A DNA stretch of 64,000 nucleotides from Streptomyces nymphaeiformis (GCF_014203895.1 NZ_JACHJY010000013.1:186001-250000), one strand, 5' to 3'; shown: positions 51,978-61,450, counted from the stretch's first letter. Notes: generated by a model from the sequence alone, not told the origin. Translations and numbers: made by a program.

Positions 51978-52766
51978 TCAGAGCGGCAGAAGCTCGGGAC
52001 GCTTCGGTTCCAGGACTTCGGGCGAGTTCTTGCCGAGCAGGTGGTGCCCGAGCCAGGGCAGGAAGTGCTCCTTGGCCCACCGCAGGTCCTGGAGACGCTC
52101 CGGCTGCTGTACGGGGAGCTGCCGGGCAGTCGGCGTGGCCGAGTCACGTACCGGAGCCAGACCGAGGACCTCGGCGGCCCGCCGCGCCACGTGTTGGTGA
52201 CCCTCGGACGACAGGTGCAGTCGGTCCTCGCTCCAGGCGGAAGGATGCTGGAGGGGCTTCATCGACCACAGGTCGACGATCGGACATCCGTGCCGGTGGG
52301 CGATGGCGTGGACGTGCGCCGTGTAGGTGGCGATCTTTCCCCGTAACCGGCGCAGGACGGGAGTGTTCCGAGGGTCGAAGCCGGTGAAGACCAGCACCGT
52401 GTCCGCGTGGGCGCCGAGCTCGACGACGGCTTCCTCGAACCGTTCGGCGATGCGGTCCACGGAGCTCCCGAACCGCAGGATGTCGTTGCCGCCGGCGCAG
52501 AAGCTCACCAGGTCCGGCTTGAGGTCGGCCACCCGCGGCACCTGCTCCGTGGCGATCTCGTCGATGAGGCGGCCCCGGACGGCGAGATTGGCGTAGCGGA
52601 ACGGTACGGGCGAGCGGCGGGCCATCAGGTCGGCCAGGCGATCGGCCCACCCTACGAGCGCGCCGTCCGGGGTCTCGTCGCCCAGGCCCTCGGTGAAGCT
52701 GTCCCCGAGAGCGACGAAGGAGCCGATCGCGGCTCGGTCGAGCTCGCTCTGACCTTCGACCACCAT
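51978..52766 (-). CDS. SGNH/GDSL hydrolase
   Basis: 262 residues from ATG 52764-52766 with GGGAGG upstream. Block I is FVALGDSFTEGLGDE (catalytic Ser about 20), block II/III AVRGRLIDEIATEQV and FCAGGNDILRFG, block V SEDRLHLSSEGHQHVARR (Asp-His). No signal peptide, so it is cytosolic or non-classically placed. Typical of the Streptomyces lipase/esterase-like GDSL group. The C-terminal LGHHLLGKNSPEVLEPKRPE is shared by relatives. Confidence 0.9.
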   Translation of the reverse strand: MVVEGQSELDRAAIGSFVALGDSFTEGLGDETPDGALVGWADRLADLMARRSPVPFRYANLAVRGRLIDEIATEQVPRVADLKPDLVSFCAGGNDILRFGSSVDRIAERFEEAVVELGAHADTVLVFTGFDPRNTPVLRRLRGKIATYTAHVHAIAHRHGCPIVDLWSMKPLQHPSAWSEDRLHLSSEGHQHVARRAAEVLGLAPVRDSATPTARQLPVQQPERLQDLRWAKEHFLPWLGHHLLGKNSPEVLEPKRPELLPL

Positions 52767-53123
52767 GCCCGCCTCCCGTTCCGCCGAGTGTCTCGAGGAG
52801 CCGATAGGACCGGGCAGGCGCTGTGGCACCGTCGGGGGGCCGGGGGATTACCCGCCCGTTCGTGCCTGCGTCAGGCCTGCCCGGTCCTAGCCGTTGGGGC
52901 TCGATCCCCGTGCCGCCGGATGCCGAGCCGAGAAGAATCCTGGCCCGGGCAAGGACGGCCGGCCAAGCGAATCGGGTTGCGTCTCCACGCTATGGCGTGA
53001 TGACGCCACGCCCCCGAGTCCCGCGGAGGGCCGGGTCGCACGTCAGTGGTGGTCACCACTCACCACTCGCCACGCAGAGGCGCTCGGCGAAGCCCTTGCC
53101 GGCGCCGTGCGGTACGCGATGCT

Positions 53124-54401
53124 TCAAGCCGCCTTGGTCAGGGTGGAGCGGTCGGTGATGCCGGGTGCGTGCCGGGCGGGCGTCGCGAGTCCGGTCGTGG
53201 CACCTTGGCCCTCGTGACGCGGCCAGAGGAGGAGGGCGCCGATCGCTCCCGTCCCGGCGAGGGCCGTCAGGACGGACCAGGTGAGGGTGAAGCCGGCGTT
53301 CGTACCGAGCCACCCCGCCACCGGATAGGTGACCAGCCAGGCCAGGTGGGACAGGGAGAACTGGGCCGCGAACGCCTCGGGGATCTCGTTCCGCCCGACG
53401 GAGGCGCGGATGACCTTGCCGGTCGGCGTGATGACCAGCGCCATGCCGACGCCGATCACCGCCCAGACGATCGCCGTACCGGCCCACGTGATGAGGCCGG
53501 TCGCGAAGAGCGTCACCGCGGTGGCCGTGCCGCCGAGGAGGACGAGGGCACCCGTCACCATCACGGTGCGGGCGGCGATCCGGTCGAGGACGCGGGGGAG
53601 GACCAGCGCGGCCAGGAGGGTTCCGGTGCCGGAGGTGGCGAGCATCCAGGCGACGTCCGACTGCGAGCCGCCGAGCTCGTCACGGACGTGGTTGACGGTG
53701 TTGACGACGACGATCGACCCTGCCGACGCGACCACGAGGTTGAGCGCCATGATGCCGCGCAGCCGCGGTGTCCTGAGGAACGTCCTGATGCCGGCTGCCG
53801 CCTTGTCCCACGCCCTGGTGTGGCTGCTGGGGCGGGCGTCGGGGATGCGGGTCGACAGGACGAGCAGGGCGGAGACGAGGAATCCGGCGGAGGTGCCCAG
53901 GAACAGCCGGTCGAAGCTGAGGAACGTCAGGGCGACGGCTGCAAGGACGGGGCTGAGCAGGCTCTCCATGGCGGAGGCGACCTGCGAGGCGGACAGGGCG
54001 CGCGTGTAGGCGGCCTCGTCGGTGACGATGTCGGGGATGACGGCCTGGAACGTCGGGGTGAACGCGGCGGAGGCGGCCTGGAGCAGGCCGATCAGCACGT
54101 AGATGTGCCAGACCTCGGTGACCAGTGGCAGTGCCAGGACCACAGCGCCGCGGACCGCGTCGAGGAGGAACAGGAACGTTCTCCGGGGCAGGCGGTCGAC
54201 GTAGGCGGCGGCCAGGGGCGCTATGACCACGTACATGACCATCTTGATGGTGAGGGCGGTGCTGAGCACCATGCCGGCGCGTGGACCGGCGAGGTCGTAG
54301 GCGAGGAGTCCGAGGGCCACTGTGGTCAGCCCGGTCCCGAACAGGGCGATGACCTGGGCGCCGAACAGATGGCGGTAGTCGCGGACGGCGAACAGACGCA
54401 T
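53124..54401 (-). CDS. MFS transporter of a copper-type locus
   Basis: 425 residues from ATG 54399-54401, AAGGAAAC upstream. Twelve helices of the MFS_3/EntS-like type (MRLFAVRDYRHLFGAQVIAL; MVMYVVIAPLAAAYVDRLPR). No metal-binding motif in the helices. It follows a 13-15 bp hairpin and the CGPC peptide gene, downstream of a CsoR-type operator; it is probably an efflux protein for copper complexes or a stress metabolite (inference). Confidence 0.85.
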   Translation of the reverse strand: MRLFAVRDYRHLFGAQVIALFGTGLTTVALGLLAYDLAGPRAGMVLSTALTIKMVMYVVIAPLAAAYVDRLPRRTFLFLLDAVRGAVVLALPLVTEVWHIYVLIGLLQAASAAFTPTFQAVIPDIVTDEAAYTRALSASQVASAMESLLSPVLAAVALTFLSFDRLFLGTSAGFLVSALLVLSTRIPDARPSSHTRAWDKAAAGIRTFLRTPRLRGIMALNLVVASAGSIVVVNTVNHVRDELGGSQSDVAWMLATSGTGTLLAALVLPRVLDRIAARTVMVTGALVLLGGTATAVTLFATGLITWAGTAIVWAVIGVGMALVITPTGKVIRASVGRNEIPEAFAAQFSLSHLAWLVTYPVAGWLGTNAGFTLTWSVLTALAGTGAIGALLLWPRHEGQGATTGLATPARHAPGITDRSTLTKAA

Positions 54402-54432
54402 GGCGGTTTCCTTCCGTATCCGGATCCATGCG

Positions 54433-54468
54433 GCGGGGCGCGGCCCCGGGGTGGGGGCCGCGCCCCGC
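54433..54468 (-). terminator. strong hairpin between the CGPC peptide and MFS genes (attenuator candidate)
   Basis: Perfect arms GGGGCGCGGCCCC (54435-54447) and GGGGCCGCGCCCC (54454-54466) plus two further pairs, six-base loop. It lies 20 bases after the peptide stop and 32 bases before the MFS start, inside what looks like one transcription unit. Confidence 0.7.
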
Positions 54469-54488
54469 GCGTACAGGCGGGTGTGTTC

Positions 54489-54614
54489 TCAGGCATGGGT
54501 GTCGCTCTCCGGGGTGTCGGGGCACGGCCCGCATCCCTGCGGGGTCCGGGCGGTGTGGGGGCCGTGCGAGGTGCCGACCGCCGTGCCGGGCGTGCTGCGG
54601 GTCAGGTGGGGCAT
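54489..54614 (-). CDS. 41-residue Cys/His peptide (CGPC motif)
   Basis: ATG 54612-54614 with GGAAGGAGCG just upstream. It starts MPHLTRSTPGTAVGTSHGPH and ends with CGPCPDTPESDTHA: Cys28 and Cys31 in a thioredoxin-like CGPC, plus four His. Nearly all third positions are G/C. It lies 89 bases after the His-rich copper-type gene and 87 before the MFS gene. It could be a small copper-binding peptide or a leader peptide acting with the hairpin that follows. Not recognised as a known family. Confidence 0.6.
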   Translation of the reverse strand: MPHLTRSTPGTAVGTSHGPHTARTPQGCGPCPDTPESDTHA

Positions 54615-54703
54615 GGCGCTCCTTCCGGGACGGTGGCTCTCGACGGGACGAGCGCCCCTCGGCCATGACGGGCGTTCGGTTCCGTCCAAGCGGTCATACG
54701 CGG

Positions 54704-55582
54704 TCAGTGGTGTGCGTGGTGCCCGTGGTGGTGGCCCCCGTGCTCGGGTGCGGCCGGGGACGCCGCGTGCGGGCGGGACGCGGCCGTGGTGGTCCGTACC
54801 GTGAACTCGGCCGTCCGGACGACGCCGTCGTGCTGGAAGTCCAGGTACAGGCGGTAGGTGCCGGCCGAAGGCGCGACCGCCATGAAGGCGATCTCGGGCC
54901 CGGGCGCGGTGACGCCGTCGCCGGGGTGGCCCTCCGGGTGGACGTGGAGGTAGCCCAGGTCGCCGACCCGCAGCGCCACGAGGTGTCCGTACGCGGCCAG
55001 GTAGGGCTCCAGGTCGGTGACGGGGTGGTCGCTCCGGCTGACGGTGAGGGTCAGTTCGCTCGCTTCGCCGGGCACGAGCTCGCCGTCGAGCGTGACGGCG
55101 TACTCGCCGACCCGTGCGACGTGGGTGGCCTCCGGGAGCGGACGCGGGTCGTACGGTCCGGCGACCGCGACGTCGATCCCCAGCGTCATGGTCCCGTCGT
55201 GGCCGGCCGGGTGGATGTCGGTGAAGAACCTCCAGTCCCCGGGCTCCAGGGTCAGTTCGGTGCTCCAGGTGCCCTTCTCGTCCCTCACCGGGTGCACGTG
55301 CTGGAACCCGGAGGTGTCCCGCCGGACGGCGATGAAGTGCAGTTCCTTCTCGTGCTCGGGGACGAACTCGGTCACCGCCTGGCCGTCGGGACCGGTCACC
55401 TTGAAACTGATCTGCCGCACGCCCGCGGTGAGGATCGTCGAGTCGAGTTCGAGGGTGTACCCGTTCTCCGATACCGCCAGCCCACCGGCCTGGGACGAGC
55501 CGTGACCGCCATGCGCGGAGTGGTCGCCGTGGCTGCCGTGGCCGGAGTGGTTGGCCTGGTCGTGGCCGGCGTGGTTCTGCAT
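54704..55582 (-). CDS. His-rich copper-type protein
   Basis: 292 residues from ATG 55580-55582 with GGGGAG upstream (frame open further). The N-terminus MQNHAGHDQANHSGHGSHGD HSAHGGHGSS and C-terminus EHGGHHHGHHAHH are His-rich. The middle has beta-sandwich segments with HVHPVRDEKGTWSTELTLE PGDWRFFTDIHPAGHDGT and DLGYLHVHPEGHPGDG. No signal peptide is evident. Likely binds copper. A CsoR-type operator lies 64-80 bases upstream of the start. Confidence 0.75.
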   Translation of the reverse strand: MQNHAGHDQANHSGHGSHGDHSAHGGHGSSQAGGLAVSENGYTLELDSTILTAGVRQISFKVTGPDGQAVTEFVPEHEKELHFIAVRRDTSGFQHVHPVRDEKGTWSTELTLEPGDWRFFTDIHPAGHDGTMTLGIDVAVAGPYDPRPLPEATHVARVGEYAVTLDGELVPGEASELTLTVSRSDHPVTDLEPYLAAYGHLVALRVGDLGYLHVHPEGHPGDGVTAPGPEIAFMAVAPSAGTYRLYLDFQHDGVVRTAEFTVRTTTAASRPHAASPAAPEHGGHHHGHHAHH

Positions 55583-55645
55583 GACATCTCCCCTGGTGCG
55601 ATGCGGCTTCGGGCGTTGTCCCTTCAGGACGACGACCATAACCAT

Positions 55646-55662
55646 ATACCCCTGGGGGGTAT
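55646..55662. promoter_or_regulatory. CsoR-type copper operator
   Basis: ATACCCC-TGG-GGGGTAT: perfect seven-base arms around a three-base centre, matching the pseudo-palindrome TACCCC...GGGGTA known for actinobacterial CsoR/RicR. It lies 63 bases upstream of the start of the His-rich protein gene, so copper would derepress the operon. Confidence 0.8.
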
Positions 55663-55925
55663 TCCGGCGCCTCGGAGTGGAAATCCCACGAGGGACCCGA
55701 TGAGACGCATCCACTGGGAACTGGCCGGGCGATCGTGTGGAGCCGGATGACGAGGGCTGCCGCGGTGCAGAGGCAGATGTGGCCGAGTGGCGAGGGTGGG
55801 CTTGCGTGAGCAGTCGGCCGGGCCCGACTGCTCACGCGAACTTCCCGGAAGAGCGCCCCGTTGGCTTGGCCGGGTCGGCAAAAAAGCAGGTGAGGGGGTT
55901 GGTGGCTGCAGGTAGGGTGCCGTGA
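55663..55925. other. intergenic region, divergent promoters
   Basis: About 260 bases between the copper operator and the DUF2785 gene. No gene supported. Confidence 0.5.
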
Positions 55926-56711
55926 GTGACGAACTGGCGCGAGATCTACGAGTCCGACTGTGCACTTCCTGCAGGGCGCCGGCTGGACGACCTGATCGCA
56001 GAGTTGGTCGACGCTTTGGGGGATCCGGACCCGGAGGTCCGGGACGGCTACCCGTACGCGGTACTGGACACCTGGATCCGCCGCGGGGTGATCGACGGGG
56101 ACCGGCGGCTGGCGCTCGGCGATCTTATGGCGGAGCGGTTCACCGATCCTCGGATTCAGGCCCGGACGTTCGCCCCGCTCGTGCTGAAGATGATCGTGAG
56201 TCAGGGATGTCTCAGGGCCGAGTGGCTCGACGCGTTCGCCGCCTGGTACCGCTCGGAGACCGACCTGCGGGGCCGCGACGGCAAGCTCGGTTGGCTGCAC
56301 GCCGTCGCGCACGGTGCGGATCTGCTGGGGGCCTGCGGACTGCGTCCCGAGACCGACCCCGAGCGCCTGCTCGGGCTCGCCGCCGAGCGCCTGCTCGCCA
56401 CGACGGACCACCTGTTCGCGGAGCGGGAGGACGACCGGCTCGCCAAGGCCGTCGCTCTCGTCCTCACCCGCCCCGACCTGACACCGGAGCGGTCGACGGC
56501 ATGGTTGTCGGAGATCGGCGCCGCCCTCGCCCCGTACGAGCGCGGGCCGATCCCGGTCTGGGCCTCCAACACCGTTCGCACCCTGCGCGCCCTGTACATC
56601 CTGGCGGACCTCGGAGTGTCCGCGGACCGCGGCGGGCGCCCCGTCCCGCTCTCCTGCGGCGACGCGGTCAAGGCCCAGGTGGCAGCGGTCTTGCGCCCGC
56701 TGCTTCCGTAG
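55926..56711 (+). CDS. DUF2785 domain protein
   Basis: 261 residues from GTG 55926 (VTNWREIYESDCALPAGRRL). The helical repeat protein has LIAELVDALGDPDPEVRDGY, PYAVLDTWIRRGVI and GKLGWLHAVAHGADLLGACG in order, and WLSEIGAALAPY near the end, the pattern of DUF2785. HEAT-like and probably a scaffold. Function unknown. A second GTG three bases upstream is out of frame. Confidence 0.8.
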   Translation: MTNWREIYESDCALPAGRRLDDLIAELVDALGDPDPEVRDGYPYAVLDTWIRRGVIDGDRRLALGDLMAERFTDPRIQARTFAPLVLKMIVSQGCLRAEWLDAFAAWYRSETDLRGRDGKLGWLHAVAHGADLLGACGLRPETDPERLLGLAAERLLATTDHLFAEREDDRLAKAVALVLTRPDLTPERSTAWLSEIGAALAPYERGPIPVWASNTVRTLRALYILADLGVSADRGGRPVPLSCGDAVKAQVAAVLRPLLP

Positions 56712-56773
56712 ACGGACTCGTCCGGCTGATCTGTGACTATCGCCTGTCTTGCTCGTTGCTCGTTGCTCTTGGG

Positions 56774-57597
56774 ATGGGGCGCGGTGATCTGAGTGATGCC
56801 GAGTGGGAACGGCTGCGGCCGTTCCTGCCGGTGAGCAACGGGCGTTGTGGCGGGTGATCGACGGCATTTTGCACCGGGTGCGGACCGGGGTGCAGTGGCG
56901 TGACCTTCCCGAACGGTTCGGGCCGTGGAAGACGGCCCACGAACGCCACCGTCTGTGGTCGACCGACGGCACCTGGGAACGTCTGCTCCAGCAGGTCCGG
57001 GCCGCGGCCGACGCCGCAGGTGAGATCGACCGGGGCATCTCGGTCGACTCCACGATCGTCCGTGCGCATCAGCATGCGGCCGGCGCCCGCACCGACCCGC
57101 CTCCGGCTCCGGGATCAAAGGGGGCCGCAGGGTGGAACACCAGGACGAGACGCCGTGGCAGAGTCTCGTCGCCCGCCTGGCGGAGATGGTGCGGGAGGTG
57201 AAGGCCTGGGCCGCTCGCGGGGCGGGTTCACCGGCAAGCTCCACCTGAGCGCGGACGGCCGCTGCCGCCCGCTGCCCCTGATCGTCACACCAGGGCAGCG
57301 GGCGGACTGCACCCAGCTCAAACCCGTCCTGGAGAAGAACCGCGTCCCACGCATCGGGCCGGGCAGGCCACGCAAGGCGTCTGACAGCCTCGCGGCGGAC
57401 AAGGCCGACAGCAACGGCCCGTGCCGCGAGCACCTGCGGCGCCGGGACACCCGGCACACGATCCCGGAGAAGACCGACAGCCAGGCCGCCCGCCTGCGTT
57501 CAGTGGCGCCGACGTGTCGGCACGGCCGTCCTACCGCGGCCGGGCAACGTGAACGGGCCGGCGATCGTCGACGGGTGGCGGAAAGTGGGCCTTGAAG
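56774..57597 (+). pseudogene. IS5-family transposase remnant
   Basis: Starts MGRGDLSDAEWERLRPFLPV, then after a deletion RALWRVIDGILHRVRTGVQW and ERFGPWKTAHERHRLWSTDG with VDSTIVRAHQHAAGA, all in shifting frames. A later frame has RGGFTGKLHLSADGRCRPLP and LIVTPGQRADCTQLKPVLEK ... ADKADSNGPCREHLRRRDTR. The C-terminal domain is absent after RHTIPEKTDSQAARLR. Several indels; not active. No clear terminal inverted repeat found. Confidence 0.7.
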
Positions 57598-57795
57598 CGG
57601 CGCGGAGCGTCGGCGGCGAGTCACGATTTTGATCGTCTTCTAGGCCTCGAGATCCACCGAAGGGTCTCCGTCGAGGACGATCAGCGCCACGACGACCGTC
57701 GCTGGTCGGCGGGAACGGCCCCAACCGCTCCACTTGGCACCTGTCGGACAGCTCCGGCTCAGGTCCATGCCCACTATGAGGGCAGGAACCAGGTC
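57598..57795. other. short intergenic stretch, nothing recognised
   Basis: About 200 bases between the transposase remnant and the next gene end, no gene supported. Confidence 0.4.
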
Positions 57796-58362
57796 CTAGC
57801 CGTCCTGACCGCCGTAGCGTGCCCTGCTCCCTGCCACTTGTTCGGCGGTCATCGATGACGAGATCCTGTGCACGTCGCCGACCAGGTCCTTGCCGAGCCG
57901 TAGAGACCGCCCCCACTCGCGTTCTCGGAGGGCCATGACGGACACCTGGGAGGCGGGCTGCCAGTGCAGGGTGAAGGCCGGGGCATTGACGTCGGGGACG
58001 TCCTCCAGGCGCACGCCGCGGTTCGCCAGCAGCCGCTGTAGTTCGTCGAAGCGGAGGTGGCGGCCGAAGCGACCGTACTGCTCACGAATCGACTTGTTGA
58101 CGACGCTGCTGCTCCCGTACGAAAGCCGATGCACCTGCAGGGTGAAGTGGTGCCCCTCCCACGGGTGGTCGGGCGATTCCCGGGCCCAGAAGAACTCGAC
58201 CAATCCGTAGTCGCGCCACATGCTGTAGTCGTCAAGGGAGTTCTCTGCGAAGTCGGAACCCATGATCGCGCTGACCTGGTCCGGACTGTCCGTCGGCTTG
58301 GCGCCGAGCACCGTTCCCGACATGACCACGTCCACGTAGAACGCAAGGGAATGCGGAGTCAG
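57796..58362 (-). CDS. hypothetical immunity-like protein, probable CTG start
   Basis: 188 residues if started at CTG 58360-58362 (LTPHSLAFYVDVVMSGTVLG), which has AAGGAG at the right spacing; the next in-frame ATG (58321-58323) would remove the first strand, and the upstream frame to 58428 is not protein-like. The text AKPTDSPDQVSAIMGSDFAE, YSMWRDYGLVEFFWARESPD and LHWQPASQVSVMALREREWG resembles Streptomyces immunity-like proteins. Function not proven. Confidence 0.6.
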   Translation of the reverse strand: MTPHSLAFYVDVVMSGTVLGAKPTDSPDQVSAIMGSDFAENSLDDYSMWRDYGLVEFFWARESPDHPWEGHHFTLQVHRLSYGSSSVVNKSIREQYGRFGRHLRFDELQRLLANRGVRLEDVPDVNAPAFTLHWQPASQVSVMALREREWGRSLRLGKDLVGDVHRISSSMTAEQVAGSRARYGGQDG

Positions 58363-58451
58363 CTGCTGTCTCCTTGACTGGGTCGAGAGGGGCGGCAGCG
58401 GCCGCCTCGACGTGGGGGACACGGGCACCGCGAAGCCTCGACGGACAGGCC

Positions 58452-58673
58452 TTACGCCTTGTTGCGCGGGTGGTTACGCGCCGTACGCTCATTGCCGTGC
58501 TTGTAGGCGCCGGTCCAGCGGGCCATCACCAGCTGGGCATCCCCCGACCCGACCTCCGCAAGGAACTTCTGAGCACGCGCGCCGCGCAACGTGCCCGCCG
58601 GACGACCTTGGTGGGTGATCGTCACGGTGCCGTCAGGGCGCTGGGCATAGGCGAATCCGAAGGGTCTTGGCAT
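58452..58673 (-). CDS. small conserved hypothetical protein
   Basis: 73 residues from ATG 58671-58673 (MPRPFGFAYAQRPDGTVTIT), with an alternative ATG six codons upstream. QGRPAGTLRGARAQKFLAEV and AQLVMARWTGAYKHGNERTA follow. This small protein is common in Streptomyces; function unknown. Confidence 0.65.
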   Translation of the reverse strand: MPRPFGFAYAQRPDGTVTITHQGRPAGTLRGARAQKFLAEVGSGDAQLVMARWTGAYKHGNERTARNHPRNKA

Positions 58674-58691
58674 GGCCGGGATAGTAGGCAT

Positions 58692-59138
58692 GCGAGCTGA
58701 CTATCCGCATCCGCATTTCGGTCAGCGAATACTGGCGTTGTCTACGAGGCCGTCCGGACAGGCCCGAGTGAAACCCGGGGTCCGGAGGCGTACCCCCGGC
58801 ACGCGTCGACGACGTGGTCGAGGACGGACGCCTGGTCGCTGAGAGCCGGTATGGCGAGCGGCTTGGCTTCGTTGCCCTCCTCTGGCGACTGCTGCGCGAG
58901 GCCCTCGTACGTAGAAGCGCTGGACGGCGTCGGCCGAGCGCAGGCGGCCCCCAGGAAGATGGCGGACTCGTCGCAGGGGCTGTGGCAGGGGTTGCGGAAG
59001 GACGACCGAGCGACCGACAAGATCCTGGCGCAGTTTCGCTCACCGACTGGTCTGTGAGCAGGACTGCAGCAGCCTCTCGAAGCCAAGGACGACCGCCGTC
59101 TGGGATGGTCCCGAACACTGCTTCAACAGATCGGGCAC
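58692..59138. other. stretch without a supported gene
   Basis: About 450 bases. Open frames exist on both strands but none combines codon bias, ribosome binding site and family-like sequence. Confidence 0.45.
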
Positions 59139-59342
59139 CTACCGCAGTGCAGCTCGCTTTTGTTGCTCGTTGAACAACGTGTGCCCGTGAGGATCCACAC
59201 GCGCAAGGTTGCTCCCATGGGGCTCGCCCGTGCAGAGCAACACGTCGGCCAGCTCGTCGCCATGCTCGTACGACCCGCGGGTCAAAGTTCCCCTGGACCG
59301 ATCCCAGTCCAGCCCAGACCACCACCCCTTGAACATGATCAT
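59139..59342 (-). CDS. possible small hypothetical protein
   Basis: 67 residues (MIMFKGWWSGLDWDRSRGTL; GSYEHGDELADVLLCTGEPH then GSNLARVDPHGHTLFNEQQ). Protein-like composition but no ribosome binding site; may be a 3' remnant of a larger gene. Confidence 0.35.
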   Translation of the reverse strand: MIMFKGWWSGLDWDRSRGTLTRGSYEHGDELADVLLCTGEPHGSNLARVDPHGHTLFNEQQKRAALR

Positions 59343-59804
59343 GGAGTCTACGGGCGCCTGCGGTCATCGACGGGAAGGCCATCACGGGCATGTGGTCAGT
59401 CGAGGAGGCCAAGGTCGGAGTCGGGACGGCAGATGTCGGACTCCCTCGCTGGTACTTGGAGCCTCACACACTTGGTGCCTCACACGGTGAGCCTCGGCCG
59501 CCGATACCGGCAACGCCGCAGCCGACACCCCGACGAAGCCGACGAACCGGCCCGGGCCGCAGACCCGGACGACGCAGTACTCGGACTGGGTAAAGCCGAG
59601 CAGGGCCTCCTGCCGGACCGTCCCGAATTCTTCTACCACGTCGGCGACCTCAAGACGCGGGCCCGAAACCCGCCCCGCGGCGCGGCCGGTGCCACCGGCC
59701 TCGGCTGACTACCCGCCCCCTCGCCGGCCGCGCACCGCTCTGCTCCGGCCCGGCCCGGTCCGGCCGCCACGATCCCGGTTCTGGCGAGCACCCCGCCGAT
59801 CTCC
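59343..59804. other. stretch without a supported gene
   Basis: About 460 bases. A plus-strand frame near 59590-59690 reads GKAEQGLLPDRPEFFYHVGD but lacks a start and is too short to call. Nothing else. Confidence 0.4.
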
Positions 59805-61148
59805 TCACCGCGCCGCGCCGGGAAGCCCCTTCGTCTTCGCGTCGACCTTCGCGCCTGCCAGACGGGCCCCGGAGAGCTGCGCCCCGCGCAGGTCCGCGCC
59901 CCGGAGATCGGCATCGGTGAAGTCGACGCCCCGTAGGTCGGCGCCGCGGAGGTCGGCGGACCTGAAAGAGGTCCGCGCCAGCTTCACGTCCGCGTCGATG
60001 AAAGGGGCGTCGGCCTTGCTGAGCGTCGCACCGCTCAGGTCGGCGCCGCCGAAGTCGGCACGGGTCAGGTCGGACCCGGCCAGGAACACCCTGGCGAGTT
60101 TCACGCCCCGCAGATCGGCGCCGACCAGTTTCGTGTCCGACACGTCCGCCTCGACGAGGACGGCGTCCTTCGTGCTGCCGGTGCTCTCGTCGGCGTGACT
60201 GAGAACCGCTCCCGACAGGTCGGCGCCGGTGAGCTGTGCTTGGGTGAGGTCCGCGCCGACGAGAATCGCCCGCGTCATGTTCGCGAGGTTGAACGTTGTC
60301 TCGCGCAGGTCCGACTCGGTGAGCTGTGCGTCGGTCAGGTTCGCCTCCTCGAAGAACGATCGACGGAAGTCGTACCAGGAGATGTTGGCGTCGGTGAGAT
60401 CGGCACCCGCCAGATTCGCGTACTGGAAGTTCCGTTTGGCCGTGAGGGGATCATCGAAGAGCGGAACGGCGTCGACCTCCAGCCCGCGGAGGTCGACCTG
60501 CTTGAGGTCGATCGTCAAGGGCCGGGCCGGCTCCTGCCGGTTGGCCAGGACGGTCAGTGCCGCGGCCACGTCGGCGGGAGGGGTGGGCGCCTTGTCGGTA
60601 GGCGCGGGCCTTTTCGCGGGGAGCGGCGCCCGGTCGCGGATGTAGGCGGACAGGACGGAGGTGACGGCGGGGTCGTCGCGCGGGGAGTCCTGCACGATGC
60701 GCCCGAGGGCGTAGATGCCACCGAGCCGGACGTGCAGCGACGCCGACCCCAGATTGCCGACCGCGGTGTTGAACCGGTCGGTGATCTGTCCGGCCTCGGC
60801 GATGCGTAGCTCCTTGCTCGCCTGGCCGACCTGCATCCAGGTGAACAACACGGCGGTCAGCGCGGCGAAACCCGGCAACGCGGAGGCGACCAGGCCCCAG
60901 CCCTGGTACCGGTTCCCGCCCGTTCCCGTGCCCTGCTTCGTTTCCTCGCCCCGCTCCGCGACCTCACCTCGCTCCGTAGGGCTCTCCCGCCCCACGCGGC
61001 CGCCTGATCCCGCTTCCGCTTCCGCTTCCGCTCCCGCCCCCGGCCCGTCGACAGCGGCGCCCACCGGCCCGGCGGCCGCACGGCGCCGGGCGAGGGTCCT
61101 CAGCCGGCCCAGATCCCATTTCCTCTGCACGTACCCATGGCACACCAC
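59805..61148 (-). CDS. pentapeptide-repeat membrane protein
   Basis: 447 residues from GTG 61146-61148 (start uncertain). The N-terminal Ala/Glu/Arg-rich region (AEAEAEAG) is followed by one membrane helix (GWGLVASALPGFAALTAVLF, about 83-104), a cytosolic helical part (QITDRFNTAVGNLGSASLHV RLGGIYALGRI) and about 150 residues of A(D/N)LxX repeats, e.g. ANLAGADLTDANISWYDFRR and DLRGADLRGVDFTDADLRGA. Right-handed beta-helix. Function unknown. Not the fluoroquinolone type. Confidence 0.8.
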   Translation of the reverse strand: MVCHGYVQRKWDLGRLRTLARRRAAAGPVGAAVDGPGAGAEAEAEAGSGGRVGRESPTERGEVAERGEETKQGTGTGGNRYQGWGLVASALPGFAALTAVLFTWMQVGQASKELRIAEAGQITDRFNTAVGNLGSASLHVRLGGIYALGRIVQDSPRDDPAVTSVLSAYIRDRAPLPAKRPAPTDKAPTPPADVAAALTVLANRQEPARPLTIDLKQVDLRGLEVDAVPLFDDPLTAKRNFQYANLAGADLTDANISWYDFRRSFFEEANLTDAQLTESDLRETTFNLANMTRAILVGADLTQAQLTGADLSGAVLSHADESTGSTKDAVLVEADVSDTKLVGADLRGVKLARVFLAGSDLTRADFGGADLSGATLSKADAPFIDADVKLARTSFRSADLRGADLRGVDFTDADLRGADLRGAQLSGARLAGAKVDAKTKGLPGAAR

Positions 61149-61227
61149 AAAGCCCGGCCACGCCGCTCACCGCGCCCCCACTCGGACGAACCCGGCGAAG
61201 AAGCGGGCGACTGCTCCTGGACGGTGA

Positions 61228-61450
61228 TCACCGGTACGGGGCAGGCACGGGCGGACTCGCGGTGGCCCGGGACACGATCACGGCCTCGAAGGGCCGGACG
61301 GGGATCGTGAGGGACTCGCGGCCATGGGGACACGGTGACGGTGCCGGGCAAGCGTCCCTCAGCATCGGGGCGGGCGGTGCCCTGGTGAGTGAGGTGGTCC
61401 GCATCGGGATCCACTTGGGTGTCCACCCGTGCGGGAGGCTGAGGGTGTAG
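61228..61450 (-). pseudogene. possible glycosidase C-terminal domain remnant
   Basis: Minus-strand text RESLTIPVRPFEAVIVSRA before the TGA at 61228-61230, preceded in a neighbouring frame by GRLPGTVTVSPW, resembles the beta-domain at the end of glycoside hydrolases. Frames disagree around 61320. Low confidence. The rest of 61149-61598 holds no recognisable gene. Confidence 0.3.
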
